Shown: piece after piece, positions 8,897 through 20,508 of the stretch
Layout of the letters: every line of letters begins with the position of its first letter
How positions within the stretch are numbered: the stretch's first letter is position 1
DNA from: Pascua guehoae
Lineage: Eukaryota > Basidiomycota > Tremellomycetes > Trichosporonales > Trichosporonaceae
Direction of reading: 5' to 3'
Assembly: GCA_001600415.1 (NCBI GenBank)
Contig: BCJX01000002.1
Location: 2,197,181 to 2,261,180 of the forward strand
DNA length: 64,000 nucleotides
The notes under the pieces: model-generated
Told to the model about the DNA's origin: nothing
What the model saw: only the letters and a program-made list of their open reading frames with translations
The model's database searches: none
Program-made: the position numbers and the translations under genes

Positions 8897-9967
8897 TTAT
8901 TCATTCGGTTCGCCCATCTCGAAAGCAAATTGCTTGTCGCCGACGTAGTTACGATACTCGCCAAAAGGGGGAAAGGATATTTCCGCCGAGTAACGATAAT
9001 CGTCAAAGAGGGGGTAGTCGAAGCCCCTCGGACGGTTTTCAAAGTCCTCAAGAAACTCAGCCTGCCGAGTTGTTTCCTCCTGGATGGGCCGGAAGAGAGC
9101 TCCCCAGTTCTCGATGCCAACGATCTGGAATTGATCGCAGCCTCCATGATCGATATTCCACTGGATTGTGTGACAGAATTCTGCGAACGTGGGACGCTGG
9201 TCGGGGTTAACACGTGCTGCCGCAATTGCCTTTGCTCGACAGAGATTAGATGGGCGCGTCCGGGGCGTTGGGGTGACCATGATGACAGTGAGATCTGATG
9301 TATACGCCGGGGCTGTCAATCCCCGAAGAACGGACCTGTGGAAAGGGTATCGGATGTTGACGACGCCTTTATTACACGAGATGATAGGTGTAGCAACCCA
9401 ATGGTTTTTAGCGAGTGGCGGAGATTGCTGGTCGACAATCACCACGCAAATGTCAACCTTCTCTGTCCCAAGATGGGGTAAATGGCGGCATACATCGTAC
9501 AGCTGCCGCACCATGCGCACCCGAGTGAGCAGTGGCGCGACGCGAGCGATATGATGGGTGCGATGATAAAGATTTGAGTCCGGGTTGCAGAAGCAACGGG
9601 ACTCGCTTTGATCCTCGGTAGTTCGCTCCACAGGCGTATTACGAAAGTCGACGATCCTGACGAACGAAGGGTGGAAAGCGGCGCCATTGACCCACTTTCC
9701 CGCGTGGTTCGAAACCGAGATGGTCCCATCGTTCTCGAACGCGATTTGTCGAGGAAAGAGATCGTCGACGCGGTTACGGATATGGCGACATGTGAGGCGG
9801 AGGGTGGGAAGGACGTCCAAGGGTGCGAGCGAGACGACGAGGTCGATCAAGTGGGGGAAGGCGGCGGCATCAAGGAACGACTCGGGAGCCTGGCTGGGTT
9901 CATTCGTCAAAGGCGAGGGGCTTGTGGCCCGGTGTGTGCGTCGTTTCTTGCGGGACGGAGAGCTCAT
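8897..9967 (-). CDS. F-box-like protein, tandem paralogue 3
   Basis: An intact 356-codon frame without introns. It starts with a basic MSSPSRKKRRTHR segment that could act as a nuclear localisation signal. The F-box-like block FLDAAAFPHLIDLVVSLAP and LRLTCRHIRNRVDDLF follow at about residues 31-70. The middle contains GKWVNGAAFHPSFVRIVDF, parallel to GEWVRGGPFLPSLVRALDH in paralogue 2, and the C-terminal EYRNYVGDKQFAFEM tail is shared. Divergence between copies is high outside these blocks, so the duplication is not recent. A substrate-adaptor role in an SCF ligase is possible but is inferred only from the degenerate F-box. Confidence 0.74.
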   Translation of the reverse strand: MSSPSRKKRRTHRATSPSPLTNEPSQAPESFLDAAAFPHLIDLVVSLAPLDVLPTLRLTCRHIRNRVDDLFPRQIAFENDGTISVSNHAGKWVNGAAFHPSFVRIVDFRNTPVERTTEDQSESRCFCNPDSNLYHRTHHIARVAPLLTRVRMVRQLYDVCRHLPHLGTEKVDICVVIVDQQSPPLAKNHWVATPIISCNKGVVNIRYPFHRSVLRGLTAPAYTSDLTVIMVTPTPRTRPSNLCRAKAIAAARVNPDQRPTFAEFCHTIQWNIDHGGCDQFQIVGIENWGALFRPIQEETTRQAEFLEDFENRPRGFDYPLFDDYRYSAEISFPPFGEYRNYVGDKQFAFEMGEPNE

Positions 9968-10619
9968 GGCGTTGAGAGGACGGGGAGGTGAGGGATGAGA
10001 GACCGTGTGTGATGGAGGGAGAAGAATGTGAGGTGTTTGTAATGGTGGAATGTGTCGAGATGAGAAGTGTGGAATGGAAGAAAGGAAGGAAGGATGAATG
10101 GTGGGATATCACAATGAACGCAAGTCACATTGGGGCGCAGGAAGAATGCATCCGTGTGTGGCACCCTGGCGATCCTGTCGAGGAAGGTGCGCACAACCTG
10201 GATTGTGGCGATTGAGCATGCTCACGACGCTAGCTGTGCTACATGCTAGCCAAAGCGTGCACAGTACAGCATCACCACACTTAACTGCACCTTCGTCCCC
10301 ACATCGATATGCGGAAGGCAAGCACCCTTCTCGCCACTCATCCCCAACTTCCCTGGTCTGTTCGGCCAGGGAAGCAACTCCCGAAGCCTGAGATGGTCAC
10401 CATCCTTCGAAAGCATCAGGGTAGTCAGGAATTCGTCGAGGCATCTATTTGTTAGGGATGGTCATGCTTGTCTCCTTGTGATCAGTGAGAGCAAGCTTCC
10501 TCATGTGGGTCAGCTCTCATCAAGATTCCAGAAGCCGAACATGGTGATGAACGGCCACCATGGACTGTTCGAAGAGAATATACTGTCGGTTGCGGAAGCT
10601 GCGCGACGATGTCTCCCCT

Positions 10620-10667
10620 GCGCTTATGGCAAGTGAGAGCGGAGCGCTTATGGCAAGTGAGAGCGGA
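10620..10667. repeat. perfect 24-bp tandem duplication
   Basis: The 24-nt unit beginning GCGCTTATGGCAAGTGAGAG occurs twice back to back at 10620-10643 and 10644-10667 with no mismatch. Confidence 0.97.
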
Positions 10668-12194
10668 CACAATGTTGGTCCTGTGAGCACAGGAAGACTC
10701 GAGTGTGGCTTGGGAAAGGTCAAGGCATGGGAGGCAGGTTGAGGCGCATACCGTACCTGAGTGGACCGGGCTGTATGGTGTGAAAGCTGCACGACAACAC
10801 ATTAGAGCGAAACAGAGAAGGGATGAATGGTTGATGGGGTCGATGCAGTGAACAATGGGACTGGGGTGGGTTACGAGGTGCAGGTTGCTGACAGCACTCC
10901 AGTAGGGAACCGAATGGCTTACCTGTAATGCTAAAGTCCATGGGTAGCGAGGATGTGATCCTGGGTCGAGAGAACGGGGTATAGCGCATGCGCTGCGCCT
11001 GGCTTCCCGGCTACTCCCACCACCAACACGACCTGGTCGGCACGGCCACTACGGCTATCACGGTATCCATGCCAAGTATCGAAATGTCGATCGCGCATGA
11101 CCGTCGTGGGGCGCCACACGTAGATGGACGAGTTACTGAGGGCGAGCCGGTACGTCGTCCATTGCGTATCCCACACTGCTAGACTGTGCCCATTTCGCGC
11201 TTGGAGATAACGGATACACCCGAAGTACACAGGGATAGCGGTAGTTCAAGGTAGGCGAAAGAAAGAGCAGAGGTCGTTGTTGACGATGTCAGATGGCTGG
11301 AGTGAGCGCTCAAAGACTGTCCAGAGACAAGCCAGGCGACTGATCAAGATGTTACGAGTTCGGGGGGGTAGAAGGCGAGGGTTGACCGTGCTGGGAACAT
11401 GGAATGGAAGACGCTGAGGCGCACACACCCTGGCATGTCGGAGGTGGGGCAGAGCTGGTATGCAAGCACGTCACGCAGAAACCGTGTTTGGGTTGGAATC
11501 GATTAGCCCTTGGCTAGCATGTTACCTGCTGAAGGGCTGCTGCTGGGGGTGGTCGGCGCCGTCTCCGAAGGCCGGCGCTTGCGTCCAGCCGGAGGTCATG
11601 TGAGCGCGCACAGATCAGACTTTAGCACCTACCATAGCAGCTTCCTACGACTGTTTCACCATTGGACCTACGTCAGTGGCCGCTTTTGCAACACATACCG
11701 CTCGACTCGAAGGTGCGTTCCCGCTGGCGACGCGTGGTCCGTGTGGGCGCTGGGCAAGGTGGAGCACGTGAGCACGTTACACACGGGGTCAGTGGTGGGC
11801 ATGGCGCATGCAGTGGGCAGCATGAGGATTGTGGCGTACCGTCGACACCCGGCTGGCCCGGCATGTCCGGGTGTGTGGGTCAGTGCGACGCGTTTCACCT
11901 GCCCAGCCTACTGCAGCTTGGCCTGGTGCTAAAATAAGGCCCGTCCTGGCGCATTGACACCAACCCCGACTCATGGTCATCCATGCACTCACTCACCCTC
12001 TCTGGATGTGGCGTTGTTTTGGTCCAGGCCTCACCATGAGCGAGCGCAGAGGCCCACCCCCGTTTGTCCCCGTGTGACCATCCATGTCCGTCACGTCACA
12101 CGCCACAGTGGACGCCCCCCGTCGGTCTCGCCAGTTTCCAAACAGGGTGCAGGGCATGGGGCGGCATGGCGGCAGCGGGTCGCACCTGTGCTTT

Positions 12195-12197
<3 letters not shown>

Positions 12198-12247
<50 letters not shown>
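12198..12247. repeat. T50 homopolymer
   Basis: Fifty consecutive T on the plus strand, followed by GCAGG. Its length is outstanding for this GC-rich sequence. It could be a slippage tract or the A-tail of a minus-strand retroposed RNA. No flanking target-site duplication was found. Confidence 0.98.
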
Positions 12248-12249
<2 letters not shown>

Positions 12250-13343
12250 AGGCTGAATGTTTGCATCGGTCTTGGTGTGTCAGTGTTTCAAGTGCAACCG
12301 CGGTAGTGTGGCCGCAGTAGTGTTGCCGCAGTTGAAGACCGCAGGCAGCTGCGTGTGCCAACGAATGTAGTGTGTTGCCGCCGGAAAATTAACCTGTGCA
12401 TAGGGGGTGAAGGAGAGGAGGCTTGGAGATTGACGGCCACTCGGATCGCGAGCTGCAGCGTGGGGCCAGACGTGCAGACGCGCAGGAGACACCCGCGCTG
12501 CACAATGTGCATGCCCATGCCCATGATTGGTGCACGGTGCGTGTTCCATGACGTGTCACCTGTTGTTCGCAGCCTGTGCAGGTAGTCAGGCTTGATGACC
12601 GAACTGAGCTTTTGTGGGATCTAGACCGACTGCGGATGCCTGCAGGATGGACGCCGAACTTTGCCGCAGGCCGCAGCTCCGCCCATGTACGCAGGTGACT
12701 CAGGAGGCTCAGGTCGAGGGTCAACCCCCTAAAGTTTTGACACAGGGAAACATAGGTCCGGTTCCAGTGTACTGGGTTCAACCTCGGCTCCATGCTCAAA
12801 AGGCCCAAGGAAAGCATGCCAGCATATGCCAACAGGTGGTGTGAGCTTGCGAGGATCTGAGTACGACGACACTGACACAACGCGGGAGAGCTGCTTGGGG
12901 CAAAACGGGGGTGAGCTGTGTGAGGGTGTGGAGATTTTTGCCATGTTTATTTTTTGCGCCGTGCCCGATAAGGGACCTACGTACCCGGTTTTTCCTCGGG
13001 CAGAGCCGCCGCCGCTGCGTCTATCCGAGCGAGGTTCCGAGCATCTGCCCGTGGTGCTCATGGGTTAGGGGGACAGGACTGGTTTGAAGCTGTGCACTAA
13101 ATGTTTAATGCCCTGTGCAAAAGATGCAGAAAGACTAGACTACTAGACTAGACCCTTGTTGCCCGCATTCAGTCACAGACAAGAGTGGAGGTCACACACC
13201 CCTGGCTGCTCCACCACCACTGCGATTTCTACGACAGTGTTCACCATGATTGTCATGCTATCTCACTTTCTTCCATTCCTCTTTCTTTGCCTCTCCTTTC
13301 TTCCACCCTTGTTCCTCTTTGCCTCTCGTCCTTCACCTAAACC

Positions 13344-16300
13344 ATGAAGAACGATCCAAAGGTCCAGGAGCACGACTTTGCTTCTGTACGTGACGCTTAG
13401 CACTCTGCACGTCCCGGCCGTTTCGTTTCATGACTGACAATGGCAGCAGGAAGCAACGCGTGCTGAGATGGAGCCTCTGGGGCGCGACTACCTCGGCGCG
13501 GGCGCCGAGAGCCACTTCTCCCAGTACGTTGTCCTCGTCCTTGTCCTTGGGAGGTGTCCGCGTTTCCCCCATTATAGTATTGTCCTTTTCTACTTTCCAC
13601 TCACACACCCGCAGTGAGATCCATACCGAGGGTACACCACGCCCGTCAAGCGACGAAGCGTATGCCATGAACCCCCGCAGCGACTCTCGGACCCGCCTCC
13701 ACACCCCCGAAGGTGAGCACTTGGTGTTCTTGCAACGTCCAGCACGTTTCCGTGAGTCGAGCTAACCGTATACAGGGGGCTTTTCTCTACCGCCTGGTGC
13801 GGGCACTGGTCACCCCCCTGAGACCATCACGCACGGTCGCGTCACGGCCGGACACCCCGTACCTGCACCGCAGCACGTGGCGTACCCTCCCATGAGTTCG
13901 GCCATGAAGCCGACACCGCCGCCGCCCACGCCGATGTCCGAGCTCGGGCCCTCATACACAACCATCCCTCTCAACGACCTTGGCCCCACCCCCGGTGGCA
14001 CCCGCGCCAACACGCCCACCCAGGGATCGTTCGGAAACAACAGTCGCTCCAAGCGAGGCTTTGTCAAGCTTGACGTTGACCGGAACGAGGCCGACCATAG
14101 CGGGTCTGAGGAAAAGAGGCCGCCCATGAAGCGCAACCAGTCGTGGGATAAGCTCGCCGAGTGGGAAGCATACCACCCAAACCAGAGCCATGTCGACACC
14201 CTCCGCTTTGCAGAGGGCGATGCGGCGACCAACAGCTTTAGCAAGTTTTACTTCTGGGCACTTAACCGAAACATTGTCACCCGGTGGATCATGTACATTA
14301 TCCCGATCCTCGCCATCTTGTGGATTCCGGGCATTATTTGGGCCGCTGGTTTGCGCGAGGCCAAGGTCTGGGGCACCGACCTGGTGAGTTTTACACCACG
14401 GAGCACACTGTGGAAAGGGCGATAACAAACGGGGCGCTGATATTTAAAGCTCTGGTGGTCCATCTGGTTGACTGTCGTGTGGCTGGGGCTCTGGGGCGCC
14501 AAGGCCGCGTTCCTAATGGCACCTTTCGTCTTCCGCAACACCATTGCGGTCATTGTCCCCACGGCGGCCCGATACACTGACGTTGTCACCAACCTGGGTC
14601 GTTACGCCAAGTTTATTGTTTGGGCTTTGGTCACCTGGGTATCATTCATCCCCCTTGTCAGCAAGCGTAGCTCGGCTGCAGGCGACAGCGACGCAAAGTC
14701 CAACCTGGGAACAATGGCCAACCTCCTTTTCGGACTCTTCATCTGCACGGTCGTCCTCGGAATCGAAAAGCTCGTGATCCAGCTCATTGCGTAAGTTGTT
14801 TCCTGTACCCCAGCCCCCATTGACATTCAGTCTGCAGTTCCACCGTGACTCTTACGCGGACCGCCTTGCAGACCAAAAGTTCCAGTTGAAGGCACTCACC
14901 CGCCTTTACATCAACTCGCACGACATCCCTTGGCGCAACGACACTCTTGATGACGCAGCGTCGGCCACCACGAAACAAACTACCACGCCCAAGGTGGCCC
15001 TCCGCAAGGCCCTTCGTGGCCTCAAGAATGCAGCTGCCAACACCACTACGTATGTGACACCCGGTTGTGCTCGAGTGCTGACAAACGTAGCGCTCTTGGC
15101 AATGTTGCTTCCGAGATGGCAGGCACTAGTGTCCTCCAGACCAACTCTCCGGCCAACAGGGTCATTACTGCACTCAGCTCGATGAACAAGAGTCGCGCAC
15201 TGGGACGTCGCCTGTTTTACTCGTTCCGCACCCCCGGTGCCGACCATATTACCCTCGAGGACGTTGCCCGCTACTTTCCCGATCTTGAAACTGCCGAAAA
15301 GGCGTTTGCAATCTTTGATCGCGACGGCAATGGCGATGCGACCCGCGACGAGATTGATGCCACCATGCTCGAAATTCACCGCGACCGTCTGTCTCTGGAA
15401 GCGTCGATGCGTGACCTCGATGGAGCTGTTGGCCGCCTTGACGACATTCTCAAGGGTGTAGTCTTCCTCATCGCCGTCCTCATTATGGCGACCATGATCA
15501 CTACCAAGATCTCAACACTGGTAACTTCGGCGGGCACGTTTATTCTCTCCCTCTCGTGGATGATCAGCCCAACGATGCAGGAGGTGCTCAAGGCGTGCAT
15601 CTTCCTCTTTGTCAAGCACCCTTACGACGTTGGAGACCGTGTCAACATTGACTCTGTCGGCTACACGGTGGCCAAGATGGAGCTCATGTCGACGACGTTT
15701 AAGCGCCTCGACGGCATGTTTGTCTGGATCGGCCACGACGTTCTCTCGAGCAAGGTCATTGAAAACATCCGCCGCTCGGGTGCGACTTCGGAAACGTTCA
15801 AGTTTGACGTTGCGTTCCACACGAGCTTTGAAAAGCTGCAGGCCCTCCGTGTCAAAATGCTCAAGTTTTGCAAGGACAATTCGCGCGACTTTTTGCCAGC
15901 CTTTGATGTGTCTGTCGCCGACATTCCTGACCAGGGCATGATGTCTCTCACTGCCGACATTCGCTACAAGTCCAACTGGCAGTTGGGAGCGCTCAAGGTC
16001 CAACGTCGTAACAAGTGGGTCTGCCAGCTCAAGATCACCCTGGCAGAGCTCGAGATCTGGGGTCCGAAGGGTGCTGGTAACCCCGTTGGCGACAGCTATC
16101 CTGCGCGCTACACTGGTGAGTCTGGATGACGCATGGTACGAATGAGGGAGTCATTACTGACCTATCTAGTGGTCCCATGGGAGCAAGCGCAGGCCAATGC
16201 AGACGAGATTGCAGCGGCCCAGCCAGCGTCGCCGCCTCCAAGCTTTGCCACTGCGACTGGCGCCAACCTCGTCAACCGCCGCCACGACTCTACGCTTGGT

Positions 16301-16525
16301 AAGAGATCCAGCCCATTGCATCGTGCTAACGCTGTAGACATTTGGGGAGAGCATGACCACACCGAAGAGACAAACCCCCAGACCCGGCCCAACTCGCCGG
16401 GCCCGAACCGCGGTTTCTACATTCCCAGTGCGAGCCCTTCCAGCCCTCTCCAGCGCCCTACCCAGCTCGGCCACCAGACGCCGACCCAGCTCGGCCAACT
16501 CCCACAGGGCTTCAACCGGGTGTAA
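13344..16525 (+). CDS. EF-hand mechanosensitive ion channel (MscS family)
   Basis: Nine exons: 13344-13385, 13450-13523, 13615-13712, 13776-14383, 14450-14790, 14831-15049, 15091-16115, 16170-16298, 16338-16525. They total 907 aa. A disordered Ser/Pro-rich N-terminus precedes several hydrophobic helices in exons 4 and 5 (about residues 235-375). The LQFHRDSYADR motif comes next, then a canonical EF-hand loop at 537-548 (D-R-D-G-N-G-D-A-T-R-D-E), further transmembrane helices and the MscS beta domain with FVKHPYDVGDRVNID. This architecture matches the fungal Msy1/Msy2-type channels of ER or organelle membranes, which release ions on hypo-osmotic swelling under calcium control. The last intron (39 nt) is a multiple of three without a stop and is easily mistaken for coding. 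The C-tail is Pro/Gln-rich. Confidence 0.93.
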
Positions 16526-17347
16526 AAAGTGCTTGTTTGAGTACATCTCCTCCTCGCTGGCGAGGATCGGGTTACCCCTTGTAGAACGCTTCCAAACTTG
16601 CATTCTGTGTACATACAGACCACTTCAACAAAATCATTTTACATCATATGCAGGACAGTACGTGTCAGTGCGATAAGGAGCACATGGATGTCTCTTGCAT
16701 ATGGTCTTGTATGGTCTCCCAACGCATTGAGCCTGATGCCTTGGCGCGCATGGCGCGTCGCGTATCGACACGTGCCAAGAGAGTGCGACGCTTCTTGCAG
16801 TTCACGTGCCTTGTAGTTCACGTGTCAAGCTTGCTGAGCAGCATGAGCAGTACGAGCAGTAGTGGCGCAGCGGCCAAGTGGCCAGTGGCTGGTTTGGTAA
16901 CCGCTGGCAGTCCTCTGTAACCAAAGGCCTTCGGTCACTGCAACACTGGCATGGAGGTATGGTATACGGCAGCACATGCACGCTCTACTGTGCTCTCCTT
17001 AGCCCGGTGAGACATGGCACTGGGGCACGAACAAGCAGCATACGTCGGTTGCTTGCCAAAGTCGAGGTGGGTCAATGGTCGGTCGTAATGGGCCGAACGG
17101 CCTACAGCCAACTGGGGCCCTGGCTTGGCTGAGTGCGGGGTCATTTTTTTTTCTTCTTTTGGTTTGGAAATACGATTTGGGAGCGATTTGCGGCCAAATA
17201 CAAATTTACAAATCATGCGTTACCCGTTCCCAGTGACTCGGCCTAGGCGCGCGAAGTATAGTCGTATCAATGCGGTGCGGGGTGTGCGGCGGGTGCATCT
17301 GCAACTTCTGCACGAACATCTTCCAACCACATCTCTCACCACAACCT

Positions 17348-17390
<43 letters not shown>

Positions 17391-18022
17391 ACAACTCTGT
17401 CATCTATCAAACCACAACCTCTCCCTCTTTCATCTCAACTAGTTGCTGTGTCATCTCTTGACACGACTCTCTCCACACCACCACTTTTCACCGCCCAACA
17501 CTCTACCCACCCCTCACCGAGAGCCCCCGGCTCCACGCCCAAGATCTTGTCCAACACTCCGCCTCTGCTGCGTACGCGTCCCGGACCCGACCCCGATCCC
17601 CGTAGAAACTACCCGTGCGAGTCCTCCAGCAGTGAGTTGAGTGCGAGACCTCGTGTGCACGGCTGCATGCAGCAGTCTTGTGCAGCAGGGTCTTTTGACA
17701 CGTTGTGGTCGTGCTGACACAGCTCTCTTTGTCGCACTCGTCGCCTTGCCTTTGTCTTTTGTTCTCGTCGTTGCCACCCATTGACCGACCTCGCGCATCA
17801 CCATCTCCGTCTCTGTCGCCATCGCATCTTGCTCTCCATCCTTCGCGATTGCATCACACCACAGACACACTGCGAGTTCATGCAGCATCGAGCCGGTCAT
17901 ACCACGAATCTCGTCACCGCCCTCGCCATACTGAACCATCCTCGTTAGATGTAAGTGGAGGTGGTGACTGGTCGTTGGAGAATAGACTTCTGACTCTACA
18001 GACCTAAGCACAATTGCCCAAG
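16526..18022. other. intergenic region and eIF5 leader
   Basis: No coding gene recognised. It contains the C41 tract at 17349-17389. A likely 5'-UTR intron for eIF5 spans 17632-18001 (GTGAGT donor, CTCTACAG acceptor), ending 21 nt before the start codon. Confidence 0.55.
17349..17389. repeat. C41 homopolymer upstream of eIF5
   Basis: Forty-one consecutive C, about 630 nt upstream of the eIF5 start codon. It could form a G-quadruplex on the minus strand or an i-motif on the plus strand, and its true length is hard to assemble. Confidence 0.97.
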
Positions 18023-19511
18023 ATGGCTACTGTTAACATTCGCCGCGATGTGGACGACAAGTTCTACGTGAGTGGCGTCTCCGGTATCGACGAGAGGTGC
18101 AAAGGGGTGTCGGGTGTTGCACTGGGCAACGTGCGAGAAGCACACGACGCCGTGACCCTCACCATCTCTTGTGTGCCCTATGTCACGGGTGTGCCCTCTG
18201 TGCGCCTTTGGCAATGGCCGGACCTTGGTCGCGCCCCTCTGTTCTCTCCACACGACATCTCCACCCAATGACGTCGCTGACACACACAGCGCTACAAAAT
18301 GCCTGTCCTCCTCACCAAGATTGAGGGCCGCGGTAACGGTATCAAGACTGTCGTCCCCAACATGGAGGACGTTGCCCGTGCTCTGAACCGCCCCCCGAGC
18401 TGTAAGTGTTTCACATTGATGCTTGAGTTTGTTTTTTGTACGTCCCACTGACACGCAGACCCCACCAAGTTTTTCGGCACCGAGCTCGGTGCCCAGACTA
18501 CAATGGCAAACGACCGCTACATTGTCAACGGTGCGCACCAGGCCGACCGCCTGCGCGAGCTCCTCGATGCGTTCATCGACAAGTTTGTGCTCTGCGCGTC
18601 GTGCAAGAACCCCGAGACGGAGCTTGTCATTACTGGCCGCGGCAACAATGAGGACATTCACCGGGATTGCAAGGCGTGCGGCGCCCACACCGGCATCGAC
18701 ATGCGCCACCGGCTCACGACCTACATTCTCAAGAACCCGCCCAAGAAGGACAAGGGCAAGAAGGGCAAGAAGGGCATGACTGCCGAGGCCAACGTTGGCG
18801 GCCCCATGGTCTTTGAGGAGAAGGACTCGAACTCGGGCGAGAACAGCCCCAGTGCTGCCGCCGTCCCGACCTCGGGTACGGACATTGACGCCATGCTCGG
18901 CAACGGCGCCGACCCGATTCTGAACGGCGCCGATTCCCTCGCGGGCAAGATCAAGAACCTCGACGTCGACGACGACGAAGAGGACGAAGACTCGCCGTAC
19001 TACCAGCTCGGCCTTTGGCTCGAGGACAACAGGGACGCGTCGGACGCCGACGTGGTCGCCAAGATCAAGGAGCTCGAAATTGTCGGCAAGCACAAGGCAC
19101 TTGTCGAGATTGGCCACAAGTTCTTCACGGACAATGTCGCGACCGAGCTCACCAAGCGCGGCCAGCTTCTCCAGGTCGTGAGTTGATTCTGATCTTGTTA
19201 TGAAGCACCAACTAACATTTCCCCAGCTCGTCACGTCTGAGAAGCACCAGAAGTCGCTCCTTGGCGGCCTCGAGCGTCTCCTCGCCCTGTCCCCCGAGTC
19301 GGACGCGCTCCTCGCGTCGGGCACGACGTCCAAGGTCCTCATGGCCCTGTACCAGGACGACGTCCTCGACGAAGAGGTCATCCGCCAGTGGGGCACGCAC
19401 GTGAGCAAGAAGTATGTGTCCAAGGACCAGTCCAAGAAGGTCCGCAAGACGGCCGACCCGTTCCTCAAGTGGCTCGACGAGGCCGACGACGAGAGCTCGG
19501 ACGAAGAGTAG
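18023..19511 (+). CDS. TIF5: translation initiation factor eIF5
   Basis: Four exons (18023-18067, 18290-18401, 18459-19177, 19227-19511) give 386 aa. The N-terminal domain starts [20 protein letters not shown], where R16 (first codon of exon 2) corresponds to the catalytic arginine finger that stimulates GTP hydrolysis by eIF2 in the 48S complex. [13 protein letters not shown] and ELGAQT follow. A C2C2 zinc site is formed by CASC and CKAC. After a Lys-rich, then acidic linker, a C-terminal W2/HEAT domain with the acidic-aromatic end [16 protein letters not shown] binds eIF2-beta and eIF3. Length is close to the fungal norm. The gene is preceded by a probable UTR intron. The long minus-strand frame through exons 3 and 4 is a shadow. 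Confidence 0.97.
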
Positions 19512-20508
19512 GAAAAATATGTCCACCTTGTCGACAATGCGCGTGTTCGAGTAGCATTCGCCACGACCGTGTTAGGTACTTGATAGCGACTGTATGTGAT
19601 TCATGATGTGTATTGTGTGCGTGTGTGCAGGTGTGCATAGGTGTGAATGGGTGCGGTAGAGTGGTGCGCAACGATGGATGATTCCCAGCTGAATAAGCAG
19701 AAAGCTGGCCCGTTTCAGGCCCATGCAGGTGTGAGACTGCCTGACACTGACCCGCCGGTGGCCGTGGCACTGAGCCATCTCTGCAGCAGAAGCCCGAGTC
19801 GCAATGTTAGTTGCTGTCACATGTCGGGGCACTCGCGCCGTCGGGTGTGTCTACGGCTCTAACTTGACATCAAGGCGCGCATTGACACCACACCTGTACG
19901 GGTCACACAAGCAGGTGAACGGCGAGGTGGCAAGTTCCGGCAGTCCGCAATCGGCAGCGCTTTGCCATTGCAGACTTCGTCGTGCGTTGGGGTCAGAGCA
20001 GCAGACAAGTCGGACGCGAGGCCGAGCGGGGCGTGCCTACCCAAGCCAGCCAAATGACCGTGGACGAGAACAATGAGAATCAGAGGCTACTGGCCGCTGA
20101 CCGCTGGCCATGCGCACGCTGCTGGCCTTGGGCGAATACGTGGGGTCCGAGGTTGATCCAACCTCCCGCATTCCTACGGCAACACCCACACTCACAGCGT
20201 TGAGAATGGATACCATGTGCGGCGTTGTCCTAGGAACTGACTGTCCGTGGTGTTTCACCTCAGACGAAATTGTTGGAATAACCGCTGTACAAAAGGGATT
20301 CGATAGCCAAGTGTTACCCTTTCCAACAGAAATATCCCACTACAGGCGTGCTCATGCTCATACAACTTGCATCCCTGGCAGCCTGTAATCTAACCGATTT
20401 ATGTCTGATTCTAACCACTTGTTGTCGTCTTTGTATGTATAACAGCGGGCATGCGCCTCGACCACCGGACACCACACCCTCTTCCTATGAGAATTGCCGA
20501 TGGCAGTC
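19512..20508. other. intergenic, 3' ends of two convergent genes
   Basis: Nothing coding recognised between eIF5 (plus) and the permease (minus). A GT-rich stretch sits at 19608-19650. Confidence 0.6.

Larger units (their letters stand above)
9968..13343. other. 3.4-kb interval without a recognisable gene
   Basis: Only short overlapping frames, none with domain content or a consistent exon chain. It contains a 24-bp duplication at 10620-10667 and the T50 run at 12198-12247. The last few hundred bases, pyrimidine-rich with CTTTC and TTCC tracts at 13262-13340, look like the leader of the channel gene. Non-coding transcripts are possible but cannot be shown from sequence alone. Confidence 0.55.

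Noticed and set aside
11993..12361. open frame with a poly-lysine tract
   Set aside because: It is produced by reading A50 on the minus strand. No homology or splice support.
12198..13000. complete retrotransposon to the right of the T50 run
   Set aside because: No reverse transcriptase, integrase or terminal repeat text in any frame, and no target-site duplication was found.
16855..16930. possible tRNA-like fold
   Set aside because: No B box (GGTTCGANTCC-like) and no pairing acceptor stem.
17206..17461. open frames with poly-Gly or poly-Pro
   Set aside because: They translate the C41 tract and are not genes.
17996..19564. 522-codon minus-strand open frame
   Set aside because: It is antisense to eIF5 exons and introns, with no family pattern. 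The sense strand is fully explained by eIF5.
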